NCBI GenBank assembly: GCA_003240625.1
Contig: QFMX01000006.1
Span: forward strand, 229,560-293,559
Direction of reading: 5' to 3'
DNA length: 64,000 nucleotides
Source of the DNA: Sphingomonas taxi
Lineage (GTDB): Bacteria > Pseudomonadota > Alphaproteobacteria > Sphingomonadales > Sphingomonadaceae
Under the pieces are notes generated by a model. The model saw nothing but the letters and a program-made list of their open reading frames with translations. It searched no databases and was not told the DNA's origin. Shown piece after piece: positions 24,940 to 34,321 of this stretch (position 1 is the stretch's first letter; each line of letters opens with the position of its first letter). The translations under genes were made by a program, and so were the position numbers.

Positions 24940-25851
24940 CTATAGCAGCCCGGCCGCGCGATACCATGCGGCGGTTTGCGCGAGCGCCTGCGGGGTTGGG
25001 ACAGAGGGCGACCACAGCGTGGGCGGCGGCGGCTTGTGAGAGACCCAGTCGGGATGGCAGAAATAGCTGACCCGGTCGCGTGTCAGCTTGGCCTTGCGGC
25101 GCCGGACGAGGCGGTCCGCGGCGGATGCGAGCTTCAGGAGGGGGCGGGGCGTGGAGAACACCCTGACCGACTTGCCGGCCGCCCCGTTAACCGCCACGCC
25201 GATCGCGCGCGCGAAATCGCGATTGTCCCAGCCGTCCGGGACGCCGTCATCGGGCTCCATGATCGACGGCGCGTCGCCACTCTCGGCGAGCGCCAGCAAC
25301 AGCGCGGTGAGGTCCTCGACATAGAGCAACGAGACGCGCGTGCCGGCCGGGGGCATCGGTATGTAGCCCGACCGCGCCGCTTTGAAGACATCGAGCAGTT
25401 CGTGATCGCGCGGGCCGAAGATCGCGGGTGGGCGGACGATCGTCCAGTCCAGCCCCGATATCTGGACGCGCGTCTCCGCCTCGGCCTTCGACCAGCCATA
25501 GTTCGACAGCGCCGGCTCGCGCGCGGCGAGCGAGGAGACGTGGACGAAGCGGCGGATACCGGCGTGCTTCGTTGCTTGGAGGATGCCTTCGGTGCCGGCG
25601 ATATTGCCCTTGCCGAAGCCTGCGCGGTCGGGTGCGTTGACCACGCCGGCGACATGGATCACCACGTCCGCGCCTTCGACCAACGTCGCGAGGCTCATGG
25701 GCCGATCGAGCGCGCCTTCGATCCAGGTCACGCCGATGCGCTTGGCCTGCGGTTTCCGGGCGAGCGCGCGCACGGTGTGGCCCATCTCGAGCGCGTGGTC
25801 GATCAAATGGCTCCCGACGAACCCGGTGCCGCCGGTGATGGCCAGGATCAT
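24940..25851 (-). CDS. cerR: NAD-dependent epimerase/dehydratase-type reductase, probable CerR
   Basis: This 303-residue short-chain dehydrogenase has a Rossmann GGTGFVGSHL motif at residues 7-16, a VIHVAGVV strand, the catalytic Ser region VHVSSLAAREP, and YGWSK as the Tyr-x3-Lys pair. Its position next to spt and acp matches the ceramide/3-ketosphinganine reductase CerR of characterised bacterial ceramide clusters. The role is assigned from context and family rather than from a diagnostic motif. No ceramide synthase gene is visible nearby. Confidence 0.8.
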   Translation of the reverse strand: MILAITGGTGFVGSHLIDHALEMGHTVRALARKPQAKRIGVTWIEGALDRPMSLATLVEGADVVIHVAGVVNAPDRAGFGKGNIAGTEGILQATKHAGIRRFVHVSSLAAREPALSNYGWSKAEAETRVQISGLDWTIVRPPAIFGPRDHELLDVFKAARSGYIPMPPAGTRVSLLYVEDLTALLLALAESGDAPSIMEPDDGVPDGWDNRDFARAIGVAVNGAAGKSVRVFSTPRPLLKLASAADRLVRRRKAKLTRDRVSYFCHPDWVSHKPPPPTLWSPSVPTPQALAQTAAWYRAAGLL

Positions 25852-25875
25852 GACAGCGTCCCCGAGATCGAAGAA

Positions 25876-25930
25876 TGTTCACCCGCGAAGGCGGGTGTCC
25901 AGACTGGGCACCCGCCTTCGCGGGTGAACA
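25876..25930. repeat. CGCGAAGGCGGG palindromic repeat
   Basis: An intact copy (CCCGCGAAGGCGGGTG... CACCCGCCTTCGCGGG) lies between proB and the cerR-like gene, both on the minus strand, and could terminate proB transcription before the sphingolipid genes. Confidence 0.85.
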
Positions 25931-25942
25931 AGGCTTGGCCGG

Positions 25943-27043
25943 TCATACGAGCGCCAAATGATTGCGGTGCACCAGCGCGGATCTCGGAGCGTAACCGAGG
26001 ATCGCCGCATGATCGTCGCTATGGCGGCCGAGCAGACGCGCGGTATCCGCCGCATCATACTCGGCGAGCCCGCGCGCGACCGTCCCGGCGGGCCCTTCGA
26101 TCGTCACCAGATCCCCGCGCGTGAACCCGCCATCGATACGAGTCGCGCCGGTGGCCAGCAAACTCCGACCCTGGCCAAGCGCTGCCGCCGCCCCCGCATC
26201 GACATGAATCGCACCCTTCGCGGTCAGGCCGCCCGCCAGCCAAGCCTTCCGCGCGGACGCGGTACGCTCGGCAGTAAAGATCGTGTGGCGGGCAGGGGTG
26301 GACAGCGGATGCGCGATCCGCCCCGAGGCTATCGCTAGCGGAATGCCCGCACCCGTGGCGATCCGCGCGGCGGCGATCTTCGAGGCCATACCGCCCGAGC
26401 CCATGCCAGAACCCGACCCGTCGTCCGCCATCCCCGCGACCGCGTCGATTCGCGGTACGCTGGCGATATGAGTCGCGGACGGGTCGGTGTGGGGGTTCGC
26501 GGTGTAGAGCCCGTCGACGTCGGAGAGCAGGATCACGCCCTGCGCGCCCGCCGCCTGCGCGACCCGTGCGGCGAGACGATCATTGTCGCCGAACCGGATT
26601 TCCTCGGTCGCGACGCTGTCGTTCTCGTTGATGACGGGGACGACCTTGAGCGACAACAGCCGGTTGAGCGTCGCCGCGGCATTGAGATAGCGGCGGCGGT
26701 CTTCGAGATCGTCGAGCGTGACGAGCATCTGCGCCGCGTTCAGCCCCTGCGCGGCGAGAAGTTCGGCCCAGACTTGGCTCAGCGCGATCTGGCCGGTGGC
26801 GGCGGCGGCTTGCGCGTCTTCGAGACTCGCCCGCCCGCCCTTGGGGAGACCTAGACGCCGAGCGCCGAGCGCGATCGCGCCAGACGAAACGATCGCAATC
26901 TGCTGGCCTTCGCTGGTACGCGCGGCGATATCAGCGACTAAGCCGGTCAGCCACTCCCGCCGAACGCTCCCATCAGGATCGACAAGCAACGCCGACCCGA
27001 TCTTCACGACCAGCCGCGCGCAAGAGGAAGGTGGAAACATCAC
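25943..27043 (-). CDS. proB: Glutamate 5-kinase
   Basis: ProB phosphorylates glutamate in the first step of proline synthesis and is normally feedback-inhibited by proline. The 366-residue product has an amino acid kinase domain (VVKIGSALLVDPDGSVR, IVSSGAIALGARRLGL, NENDSVATEEIRFGDNDRL, LLSDVDGLYTANP, GGMASKIAAARIATGAGI) and a C-terminal PUA domain (residues about 280-366). proA is not adjacent. The length is normal. Confidence 0.95.
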   Translation of the reverse strand: MMFPPSSCARLVVKIGSALLVDPDGSVRREWLTGLVADIAARTSEGQQIAIVSSGAIALGARRLGLPKGGRASLEDAQAAAATGQIALSQVWAELLAAQGLNAAQMLVTLDDLEDRRRYLNAAATLNRLLSLKVVPVINENDSVATEEIRFGDNDRLAARVAQAAGAQGVILLSDVDGLYTANPHTDPSATHIASVPRIDAVAGMADDGSGSGMGSGGMASKIAAARIATGAGIPLAIASGRIAHPLSTPARHTIFTAERTASARKAWLAGGLTAKGAIHVDAGAAAALGQGRSLLATGATRIDGGFTRGDLVTIEGPAGTVARGLAEYDAADTARLLGRHSDDHAAILGYAPRSALVHRNHLALV

Positions 27044-27047
27044 GCAT

Positions 27048-27180
27048 TCCCCTCCCGCTTGCGGGAGGGGTTAGGGGAGGGGCGGGCGTGACCTGTCGAC
27101 AAGAAAGCCCTCCCCCGATCCCTCCCGCAAGCGGAAGGGGAGAAATCTGGAACCAGCCCTCTCCCCGGAGGGGAGAGGGC
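27048..27180. repeat. CCCTCCC-type palindromic repeats
   Basis: Alternating CCCCTCCCGCTTGCGGGAGGGG hairpins and a second CCCTCTCCCCGGAGGGGAGAGGG hairpin occupy the gap between proB and obgE. The dense pairing suggests a terminator for obgE. Confidence 0.75.
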
Positions 27181-27191
27181 TAAGCCAGCGC

Positions 27192-28238
27192 CTACAGCGG
27201 CGACCATGCGACCGGCACTTCGCCTTCTTCCAGTTCCTTCGCCGCGCCCGGCGCCGGCCCGATCGCCTCGATCAGCTGGTCCAGCACCGCCTCGATACCA
27301 GCGCCACTCGCCCCCGAAATCGCCATCACCTCGGCACCGCTGGCTTCCGCCAGTTCCGCCGACAGCGCCGCGATCAGTTCCGGATCGAGCATGTCGATCT
27401 TGTTCAGCGCGACGATCACCTTCTTGTCGGTGAGCCCCTCGCCGTAATTCTCCAGCTCGTCGCGGACAATCCGGTACGATTCGGCCACGTCGCGGTCGTT
27501 CGCATCGACCAGATGCAGCAGCACCCGGCACCGCTCGATATGCCCAAGGAACCGGTCGCCGATCCCCGCACCTTCGGCCGCACCCTGGATCAGCCCCGGA
27601 ATATCCGCGACCACGAACTCGCGCTGCTTGTGGCGCACCACGCCCAGCTGCGGCCGCGTCGTCGTAAAGGCGTATTCGCCGACCTTGGCCTGCGCGTTCG
27701 TCACCTGGTTGATGAACGTCGACTTGCCCGCATTCGGCAGCCCGACGAGGCCCGCGTCCGCAAGCAGCTTCAGCCGCAGCCAGACCCATGCCTCGCCAAA
27801 CGGCCAGCCAGTGCCGTGCTGGCGCGGGGTGCGGTTGGTCGACGTCTTGTAGCTCGCATTGCCGCGCCCGCCGTCGCCGCCACGGAACAGGACTTCGCGC
27901 TGGCCGACCTCGGTGAAGTCGATCAGCACCTCTTCCTTGTCCTCCGACAGCACCTGCGTACCGAGCGGAACGCGGATGACGAGGTCCTTGCCGCCCGCGC
28001 CGGTGCGGTTCGAACCCGAGCCGCCCGAGCCGCGTGGCGCGCGGAAATGCTGCGTGTAGCGGAAGTCGATCAGCGTGTTCAGGCCGGCGATGCATTCGAA
28101 CACGATGTCGCCGCCCTTGCCGCCATTGCCGCCGTCGGGGCCGCCATATTCGATATATTTCTCGCGGCGGAAGCTGACGGCACCGGGGCCGCCCTCACCC
28201 GAACGTACGTAGATCTTGGCTTGGTCTAGAAAATGCAT
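27192..28238 (-). CDS. obgE: GTPase ObgE/CgtA
   Basis: Obg is an essential ribosome-associated GTPase that couples ribosome assembly, growth control and (p)ppGpp signalling. The 348-residue product has the glycine-rich Obg fold (residues 1-159; [25 protein letters not shown]) and a G domain with [22 protein letters not shown] (switch I), DIPGLIQGA and NKIDM. The C-terminal variable domain is short. Order with rplU/rpmA is common, but here a TetR/hydrolase pair and other genes intervene. Confidence 0.96.
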   Translation of the reverse strand: MHFLDQAKIYVRSGEGGPGAVSFRREKYIEYGGPDGGNGGKGGDIVFECIAGLNTLIDFRYTQHFRAPRGSGGSGSNRTGAGGKDLVIRVPLGTQVLSEDKEEVLIDFTEVGQREVLFRGGDGGRGNASYKTSTNRTPRQHGTGWPFGEAWVWLRLKLLADAGLVGLPNAGKSTFINQVTNAQAKVGEYAFTTTRPQLGVVRHKQREFVVADIPGLIQGAAEGAGIGDRFLGHIERCRVLLHLVDANDRDVAESYRIVRDELENYGEGLTDKKVIVALNKIDMLDPELIAALSAELAEASGAEVMAISGASGAGIEAVLDQLIEAIGPAPGAAKELEEGEVPVAWSPL

Positions 28239-28292
28239 CGCCGCCCCATAGCGAAATTGGCGAAAATCTCCACCCTCTGCGATTCGGAGCTG

Positions 28293-28892
28293 TCAGCAGG
28301 TGGTGGGGGTGGCGGCGTCCTTGCTGGCGAGCAGGGCGTCGAGCGCCAGTTCGCGTGCCTTACCGACCGGCAATCCGAGCGCACGCGCCATCGGGGCACC
28401 CATCAACGCATCGCCGAGCGCCATCAGGACCAGCGTCAGAGTCTGTTCCTGGATCGGCCGCGTGCCGGGCAGTTCGCCGCCCGCGAGTTCATCGACGAGG
28501 TCGTGGATCGCCGCCATGATTGGATCGAGTGCATCGGTGTTGCCCGACAGGATCATCCAACTCGCGAGCGCGCCCGCGCCGCCCTTGCCGAACGCGTCGA
28601 AGGTCATCTCCACCACCTCGCGCGGGTCCAGTTCGCCCGCCCGCACGCGCAGCACCGCGGCGCCGATCGTCCCGACGATGTCGGCCGCCATCCGCGTGAT
28701 CAGCGCGGTATGGAGCGCTTCGGCCGAGCCGAAATGGTGGAGCAGATTGGCATGCGTCCGTCCGATCCTGCCGGCGACCGCCTTCAGCGTAACTGCGCTG
28801 GGGCCGCTCTCGACGAGCAGGGCGCGCGCAGCCTCGACGGCGGCTTCACGCGATTCGGTAGGGGAGAGTCGCTTGCGCGGTGTTGACGTCAC
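28293..28892 (-). CDS. TetR-family transcriptional regulator
   Basis: This 199-residue protein has an N-terminal helix-turn-helix (ALLVESGPSAVTLKAVAGRIGRTHANLLHHFGS, residues about 25-57) and a helical ligand-binding part. It is divergent from a metal-dependent hydrolase gene, and a TTACAT-CA-ATGTAA palindrome between them overlaps the hydrolase promoter. Repression of that gene and of itself is the likely role. It starts with GTG. Confidence 0.88.
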   Translation of the reverse strand: MTSTPRKRLSPTESREAAVEAARALLVESGPSAVTLKAVAGRIGRTHANLLHHFGSAEALHTALITRMAADIVGTIGAAVLRVRAGELDPREVVEMTFDAFGKGGAGALASWMILSGNTDALDPIMAAIHDLVDELAGGELPGTRPIQEQTLTLVLMALGDALMGAPMARALGLPVGKARELALDALLASKDAATPTTC

Positions 28893-28922
28893 GGACCGGG
28901 AAACCTATTTACATCAATGTAA
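28883..28922 (+). promoter_or_regulatory. Promoter with TetR operator for the metal-dependent hydrolase
   Basis: A -35 TTGACG at 28883-28888 and a -10 TATTTA at 28906-28911 are separated by 17 bases. The palindrome TTACAT-CA-ATGTAA (28909-28922) overlaps the -10 and the start of transcription, a classic repressor position. It lies 34 bases before the hydrolase GTG and 16 bases from the tetR start. Confidence 0.75.
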
Positions 28923-28955
28923 GTAACGAGTGTTCATTCCTGTTTGGAGGTTTCC

Positions 28956-29825
28956 GTGGCGAAAGCAACCACGCCTGCCGATCTGACGATCACCCCGCGC
29001 GACCGCCGCTTCGGCCGCGGTGCCGCGATTCGCCGCTGGTGGCTGAACGACGATCCGATCGCGACCGCCTTCTACAACGCGCTGTCGGTGACGTTTCCGA
29101 AGGGCGAGGGCTATTTCGTCGACAGCGTGCGCAAGTTCCGCGAGGGCACGCCGCCGAAACTCCACGCCGAGATCAACGCCTTCATCAAGCAGGAGGTGAT
29201 CCACACCCGCGAGCACGTCGCGTTCAACCGCCACGTGACCGACCAGGGCTACGACGTCGCGCCATTGATCGTGGACGTCGACGCGGCACTGGCGCTGACC
29301 AAGGGGCGACCTGAAATCGCCAGCCTCGCCGCCACCACCGCGCTCGAACATTTCACCGCGATGCTGGCGCACGAACTGATCGCGAATCCGAAGCACCTCG
29401 CAGGTGGTGACGAGCAGGCGGCGGCGCTGTGGCTGTGGCATGCGGCGGAGGAGATCGAGCACAAGGGCGTCGCCTACGACACGTGGCTGCACGCGACTCG
29501 CGACTGGCCACGCTTCACGCGCTGGCGGGTGAAGTCGCTGGTGATGCTGATCACGACCTGGCGGTTCTTCACCGGACGGGCGCGGGGCATGGGGGAATTG
29601 TTGCGACAAGACGGGCTGACCGGACCGAAGGTGTGGGCGCGGATGGCGTGGTACGCGTTCGGCAATCCGGGAATGGCGCGGAAGGTGGCAGGTGTCTGGG
29701 CCGCGTATTTCCTGCCGGGGTTCCATCCCTGGAAGCACGACGACCGCGCGCTGATCGGGTTGGCGGAGAGCGAGTATGAGGCGGCGGTGCTGCCGGTGGC
29801 TAAGCGGGGAGTAGCGGTGGCCTGA
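28956..29825 (+). CDS. Metal-dependent hydrolase family protein (PF10118-type)
   Basis: This 289-residue product resembles the Metal_hydrol family (PF10118). The helical core has repeated Glu/His metal-ligand motifs: AFIKQEVIHTREHVAFNRH, ALEHFTAMLAHEL, and LWLWHAAEEIEHKGVAYD, like a ferritin-type di-iron arrangement. The substrate is unknown. The start is the GTG after TTGGAGG. It is divergent from a TetR regulator and probably controlled by it. Confidence 0.85.
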   Translation: MAKATTPADLTITPRDRRFGRGAAIRRWWLNDDPIATAFYNALSVTFPKGEGYFVDSVRKFREGTPPKLHAEINAFIKQEVIHTREHVAFNRHVTDQGYDVAPLIVDVDAALALTKGRPEIASLAATTALEHFTAMLAHELIANPKHLAGGDEQAAALWLWHAAEEIEHKGVAYDTWLHATRDWPRFTRWRVKSLVMLITTWRFFTGRARGMGELLRQDGLTGPKVWARMAWYAFGNPGMARKVAGVWAAYFLPGFHPWKHDDRALIGLAESEYEAAVLPVAKRGVAVA

Positions 29826-29850
29826 GCCTTAGGCTCCCCCTCCCTTCCTA

Positions 29851-30084
29851 GTTCTCCCGCGAAGGCGGGAGCCCAGGATACCAAACGACGCCGCCCGCGA
29901 TTCCTGGGCCCCCGCGTTCGCGAGGGAACAGAGCAGCGGTGGCCGACTTCTGTAAAGCACCAACCATAGCAAAGACGCCACCCCGGCGAAGGCCGGGACC
30001 CAGTTGGAAAGGTCGCAGTAACGGAGGCGATATCCTCGGTTAGCTATGTCCCCCAACTGGGCCCCGGCCTTCGCCGGGGTGGGG
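29851..30084. repeat. Two different palindromic repeats between convergent genes
   Basis: A long variant of the CGCGAAGGCGGG family (29851-29931, with an expanded centre GAGCCCAGGATACC... ATTCCTGGGCCC) is followed by a CACCCCGGCGAAGGCCGGG family copy (29977-30084), whose arms are about 45 bases apart. They fill the gap between the hydrolase and the GNAT gene, which point towards each other. Confidence 0.8.
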
Positions 30085-30112
30085 CTATCCTCTTACTGCA
30101 GGATCGCGCGAC

Positions 30113-30661
30113 TCACGCCGCAAGCGGCATCGGCGCACATCGGTCGTCATCCAGATCCAGCTCGAACATCACCGCCGGCGCTTCACCACCACGCCCGCGA
30201 GACGTCCGCGGCTCGACCCGCCCCGTCGGCCGGAACCCAAGCTTCGCCAGCACGCGCCCCGAGGCCGGGTTGTCGACGAAGTGCGACGCCGTGAGCCGTC
30301 GTATCCCGAGCGCGTGGCGTGCCATCGCGATTACCGCCTGGCCCGCTTCGGTCGCATAGCCGCGCCCCCATGCCTCGGGCGTCAGCCAATAGCCGAGGTT
30401 CGCCGAACCATCATGGGCATCGCTGACACCGATCCCGCCGACGAGTCGCGGCGTGCCCGCTTCCATCGTCTCGATCAGGAATCGCGGCTCATGCCCGCTG
30501 CGCGGCTGGGCCAGAAACGCCTCGGCGTCGCCGAGCGCATATGGCCACGGCACGCGGCCGAGCTTGGCGACCACCGTCTCATACCCGATCGCCCGCGCCA
30601 GTGCGGCGGCATCTTCCGGCCAACCCGGCCGCAATGTCAGTCTCTTGGTGCGCGCGAACAC
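30113..30661 (-). CDS. GNAT-family N-acetyltransferase (RimJ/RimL type)
   Basis: This 182-residue acetyltransferase begins RTKRLTLRPGWPEDAAAL and has the acetyl-CoA loop in LTPEAWGRGYATEA, then ASHFVDNPASGRVLAKLGF, as in the RimJ/RimL group. It starts with GTG after an AGGAGAG Shine-Dalgarno. It lies downstream of rpmA but is separated from it by a strong terminator, so it is likely transcribed separately. The substrate is unknown. Confidence 0.88.
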   Translation of the reverse strand: MFARTKRLTLRPGWPEDAAALARAIGYETVVAKLGRVPWPYALGDAEAFLAQPRSGHEPRFLIETMEAGTPRLVGGIGVSDAHDGSANLGYWLTPEAWGRGYATEAGQAVIAMARHALGIRRLTASHFVDNPASGRVLAKLGFRPTGRVEPRTSRGRGGEAPAVMFELDLDDDRCAPMPLAA

Positions 30662-30742
30662 GGCTCTCTCCTATCGCGTCGTTGGCTGCGCGCATGCCAC
30701 GTCGGGATGACGGGACCGCGACAGCCGCGTGGAGGGAGCAAT

Positions 30743-30774
30743 AAAAAAGGGAGCCGGGGTGACCCGTCTCCCTT
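30743..30774 (-). terminator. Intrinsic terminator after rpmA
   Basis: On the minus strand AAGGGAG (30774-30768) pairs with CTCCCTT (30753-30747), with an inner CGGG/CCCG pairing, and a run of T (30747-30743) follows. This is a textbook rho-independent terminator about 60 bases after the rpmA stop. Confidence 0.85.
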
Positions 30775-30835
30775 GTTCAGGTTCGCTTTCGCGACCCGGG
30801 TCACCCTGGTGGGCAACCCGGATGGTTACCCGATG

Positions 30836-31126
30836 TTATTCGGCTGCTGCTGCCATGTCGGCGGCATCGTTCGCTGCCAGCTCGACCGAGCAGAATTTGC
30901 GCCCGAGTTTGCCCTGGCTGAACACGACGCGGCCATCGACCAGCGCGAACAGCGTGTGGTCCGTGCCGATGCCGACGTTCGTACCCGGGTAGAACTTCGT
31001 CCCGCGCTGACGCACGAGAATGTTGCCGGCGACGCAAGCCTGGCCACCGAACTTCTTGACGCCGAGGCGACGGCCTGCCGAATCGCGACCGTTGCGCGAA
31101 GAGCCGCCTGCTTTCTTATGTGCCAT
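30836..31126 (-). CDS. rpmA: 50S ribosomal protein L27
   Basis: L27 reaches the peptidyl-transferase centre with its N-terminal tail. The 96-residue product begins [21 protein letters not shown], the conserved L27 signature, and continues with [19 protein letters not shown]. The C-terminal extension is acidic and Ala-rich. It follows rplU by 13 bases. Confidence 0.97.
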   Translation of the reverse strand: MAHKKAGGSSRNGRDSAGRRLGVKKFGGQACVAGNILVRQRGTKFYPGTNVGIGTDHTLFALVDGRVVFSQGKLGRKFCSVELAANDAADMAAAAE

Positions 31127-31139
31127 CTGAAGCTACTCC

Positions 31140-31484
31140 TTATGCCTGAGCGGCCGGGGCATCAGCCTCGGTCTGCTTGGCGGTCTGGCCACCCACGGAC
31201 ACGATCTTCAGGATCGTGTGCTGCTGGCGATGGCCGTTCTTACGACGATAGTTATGACGACGACGCTTCTTGAAGACGATGACCTTGTCCGCCTTCGCCT
31301 GCGCGATGATCTCTGCAGCGACGACGAAGCCCTCGACGGACCGCAACTCCGAGCCTTCGCCCGCCAGCAGAACGTCACCAAGCGTCACCGACGCACCTGC
31401 ATCGCCCTCGATCTTCTCGATGACGATCTTATCTCCGGCGGCGACGCGATACTGCTTGCCGCCCGTGCGCACGACTGCGAACAT
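31140..31484 (-). CDS. rplU: 50S ribosomal protein L21
   Basis: L21 binds 23S rRNA near the L20 site. The 114-residue product begins [19 protein letters not shown] and has [20 protein letters not shown], the basic L21 core. The C-terminus has an acidic, Ala-rich extension. The ATG at 31484 is preferred over an in-frame GTG four codons upstream. It forms the usual rplU-rpmA pair. Confidence 0.97.
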   Translation of the reverse strand: MFAVVRTGGKQYRVAAGDKIVIEKIEGDAGASVTLGDVLLAGEGSELRSVEGFVVAAEIIAQAKADKVIVFKKRRRHNYRRKNGHRQQHTILKIVSVGGQTAKQTEADAPAAQA

Positions 31485-31644
31485 GGCCCTTGTCACTTTC
31501 CAAATACATGTGCCCCACGAACGCAGGGTCCGCCGGGAGAAGCCGGGCAGCTAAGCGAGGGGGGCGGAGTTGTCAACCGCGAAGGGGCGCGGGAGGGCGG
31601 TTTCGCTGTCTATCACGGCAGCGTCACCACAACTCCGCAAGATT

Positions 31645-31699
31645 GTTTCCCCGCGAAGGCGGGGACCCAGTCTGGGCTCCCGCCTTCGCGGGAGAACAA
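31645..31699. repeat. CGCGAAGGCGGG palindromic repeat
   Basis: An intact copy lies between hspQ and rplU (both minus strand), 29 bases after the hspQ stop, and may terminate hspQ transcription. Confidence 0.85.
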
Positions 31700-31727
31700 C
31701 CTTCTTTAGACGAAGTGCGATTCGCGT

Positions 31728-32123
31728 TTAGTGCCGGTGAACCTGCCGCAGCGCATATCGGCCGTCAGCATAATCGCTGAACAACCCCGAGATCGCCGGA
31801 TGATCCACGGGCTCGTCGCTGTCGTCCGGCACCAGGTTCTGCTGGCTCACATACGCGACGTAGCTCGACTCCATGTTCTCGGCGAGCAGGTGATAGAAGG
31901 GCTGGTCCTTACGCGGACGGATGTCCTCCGGAATCGCGGCATACCATTCGTCGCTGTTCGCGAAGACCGGATCGACGTCGAAGATCACCCCGCGGAAATC
32001 GAACAGCCGGTGCCGCACGACGTCGCCGATCGAGAAGTTCGCATGCGAGATCGGCGGCGCGACCACCTCGGCGGGGATAAGCGGGCTCGTGATGTCGTGA
32101 GCGATACTGTCGTGTCGGGGCAT
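31728..32123 (-). CDS. hspQ: Heat shock protein HspQ (YccV-like, hemimethylated-DNA-binding family)
   Basis: The 131-residue product has the YccV/HspQ domain: FSIGDVVRHRLFDFRGVIFDVDP, followed by RKDQPFYHLLAENMESSYVAYVSQQNL. In E. coli HspQ is a heat-inducible specificity factor of Lon and a DnaA-related factor. The N-terminus here is about 25 residues longer than E. coli HspQ. An in-frame upstream extension would run through tRNA-Ser and is rejected. Confidence 0.9.
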   Translation of the reverse strand: MPRHDSIAHDITSPLIPAEVVAPPISHANFSIGDVVRHRLFDFRGVIFDVDPVFANSDEWYAAIPEDIRPRKDQPFYHLLAENMESSYVAYVSQQNLVPDDSDEPVDHPAISGLFSDYADGRYALRQVHRH

Positions 32124-32278
32124 ATCCGCCAATTTAGGGTCTGTTTTGCGCCGCACAAGGAAAACGCGCCGGACCGGGCTCGCAACCTCGAAATCCGCTT
32201 GCGTCCCCAGGGTCACTTCATTAGAGGCCGCGCTTCGACCGATCGGAGGGACTGTTCGCAGCGCCTTGGATGACCTGC

Positions 32279-32368
<90 letters not shown>

Positions 32369-33067
32369 TTTACTTGCTGACATCGCTAGATAATCCCCAC
32401 CGGGCGCCCCGCGCTCGACTGCGGATCGTGCCTGGCCGGCAAAATGAGCGGGTCGCGGGGAAGCCCTCGCTGCTCTGGATGATGCACACTCGCTCTCATG
32501 ACCACGCGCGTCGCTCTGGCGAAAGTCAGGCGCGAAAGTAACGCGCGCAATTCTATTTGGCTCTGAGTCCCGACTTTCATCAGGATGACGGCCCGATATT
32601 GGCATCGAACGCCAAAGCCAGAGATGTCGTAAAGTATAGGCCGGGCCAGAAACCCTGCCGGACAAGCAAACGCCCGGACCGTTGCCGATCCGGGCGCCTG
32701 CGTGACGATCGCTCGTCAGCCCCCATTTTTGTGCTTTCGCTCAGCACCTTTGGTGCGGCGTAAAAGCAGTCCCCGAACCACGGCCGTTGCCTGTGTCTCA
32801 GCGAGGTTTTTGCTAGTTATGTGAGCGGGCTTTGTCACGGTATTTGCGCGTGCGCCGGCACGATTGGATAAGCCCTGTGGCGATTACGCAACATACCAAT
32901 CTAGCCATCGCCCGAGATCATGCCCATAGATCATACCCATGACGCCGCGATCCCCGCTCCCTCCACGCGCGCGCTATCCCGCCCGCCGTCTCGCACGTGT
33001 TGCCTCGCGCGGGGACGCGTCCTAGAGCCGAGGCATAGTCTTCCCTAACGATCGAACCCGGCCGCCC
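32369..33067. other. Gene-poor 700-base gap with degraded repeat and small hairpin
   Basis: No convincing gene is seen. A degraded copy of the CTGACGAAAGTCAGG repeat lies at about 32516-32589 (compare 47770-47849). A hairpin with 8-bp arms (CGCCCGGA 32671-32678, TCCGGGCG 32689-32696) could be a terminator. A 13-base direct repeat (GATCATGCCCATA / GATCATACCCATG) lies at about 32915-32941. A promoter for lolC must lie near the right end, but no clear -35/-10 is visible. Confidence 0.5.
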
Positions 33068-34321
33068 ATGATCCTGTCCCGCTACGAACGGATGATAGCC
33101 CGTCGCTATCTGCTGCCGGGAAAGGGCGAGGCGTTCATCTTCCTCGTCGCCTCGATCAGCCTGGTCGCGGTCATGCTCGGCGTTGCCGCGCTCGTCATCG
33201 TCATGAGCGTCATGAACGGCTTCCGCGCCGAGCTGTTCGACAAGATCGTCGGGCTCAACGGCCATGCCGTCATCCAGCCGATCGGCGGGCGCGGACTGCC
33301 GGACTGGCGCGAGATCGTGAACCAGGCGCGGGCGACGCCGGGCGTCACGAGCGCGCTGCCGCTGATCGAACAACCGCTCGCCGCCACCTATAACGGCCGT
33401 GCCGAGGCGGTGCTGGTGCGCGGCATGCGCATCGGCGACATTCGTGGCAATTCGACGATCCGTAGCAAGGTGCTGATGGGCTCGCTCCAGTCGATCACCC
33501 CGGGCAGCGGACGCATCGCGATCGGCTCGCGACTCGCCGAATCGCTCGGCGCGCAGGTCGGCTCGGACATTTCGCTGTTCAGCCCGCAAGGGCAGACGAC
33601 GCCGTTCGGTACCGTTCCGCGGATCGTCAGCTATACGGTGGCCGCGATCTTTGAGATCGGCGTCTACGATTACGACAAGGCCTATATCTTCATGCCGATC
33701 GAGGACGCGCAGACGCTCCTCCTGATGGGCGATGCGGCGGGCATGGTCGAGATAAATACGGTCGACCCGGACAAGGTCGGCGAAATCCTGAAACCGCTCG
33801 GCGACAAGATCGGCGGCCGTGCTGTGATCGCCGACTGGCGGACGATGAACGCGCAGCTGTTCGAGGCGCTCGCGGTCGAGCGCGTCGCGATGTTCACGGT
33901 GCTGTCGATCATCATCCTGGTCGCGGTCTTCAACATCCTGTCGTCGCTGATCATGCTGGTCCGCGCCAAGACCCGCGACATCGCGATCCTGCGCACGATG
34001 GGCGCGACGCGTGGCTCGATGATGCGGATCTTCATCGTCGTCGGCACCACCATCGGTGCGCTCGGCACGGTCGCCGGGCTCGTGCTCGGCTTCATCTTCC
34101 TGTTCTACCGACAGGGCGTGGTGAACTTCGTCCAGCTCGTCACCGGCCAGAATCTCTGGGATCCGTCGATCCGCTATCTGACCGAATTGCCGTCGAAGAC
34201 CGACCCCGTCGAGATCGTCGTGATCGCGCTGATGGCGCTCGTCTTCAGCTTCCTCGCGACGCTCTATCCGGCCTGGAAAGCGGCGAGTACCGACCCCGTG
34301 CAGGTGCTGCGTTATGAATGA
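33068..34321 (+). CDS. lolC: Lipoprotein-releasing ABC transporter permease (LolC/LolE type)
   Basis: This inner-membrane subunit extracts mature lipoproteins for delivery to LolA and the outer membrane. The 417-residue product begins [20 protein letters not shown], has a first membrane helix at about 25-50, a large periplasmic MacB-type domain, and three C-terminal helices with [24 protein letters not shown] (FtsX motif). Only one permease gene accompanies lolD, as in many alphaproteobacteria where one protein serves both LolC and LolE roles. It overlaps lolD by eight bases. Confidence 0.93.
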   Translation: MILSRYERMIARRYLLPGKGEAFIFLVASISLVAVMLGVAALVIVMSVMNGFRAELFDKIVGLNGHAVIQPIGGRGLPDWREIVNQARATPGVTSALPLIEQPLAATYNGRAEAVLVRGMRIGDIRGNSTIRSKVLMGSLQSITPGSGRIAIGSRLAESLGAQVGSDISLFSPQGQTTPFGTVPRIVSYTVAAIFEIGVYDYDKAYIFMPIEDAQTLLLMGDAAGMVEINTVDPDKVGEILKPLGDKIGGRAVIADWRTMNAQLFEALAVERVAMFTVLSIIILVAVFNILSSLIMLVRAKTRDIAILRTMGATRGSMMRIFIVVGTTIGALGTVAGLVLGFIFLFYRQGVVNFVQLVTGQNLWDPSIRYLTELPSKTDPVEIVVIALMALVFSFLATLYPAWKAASTDPVQVLRYE

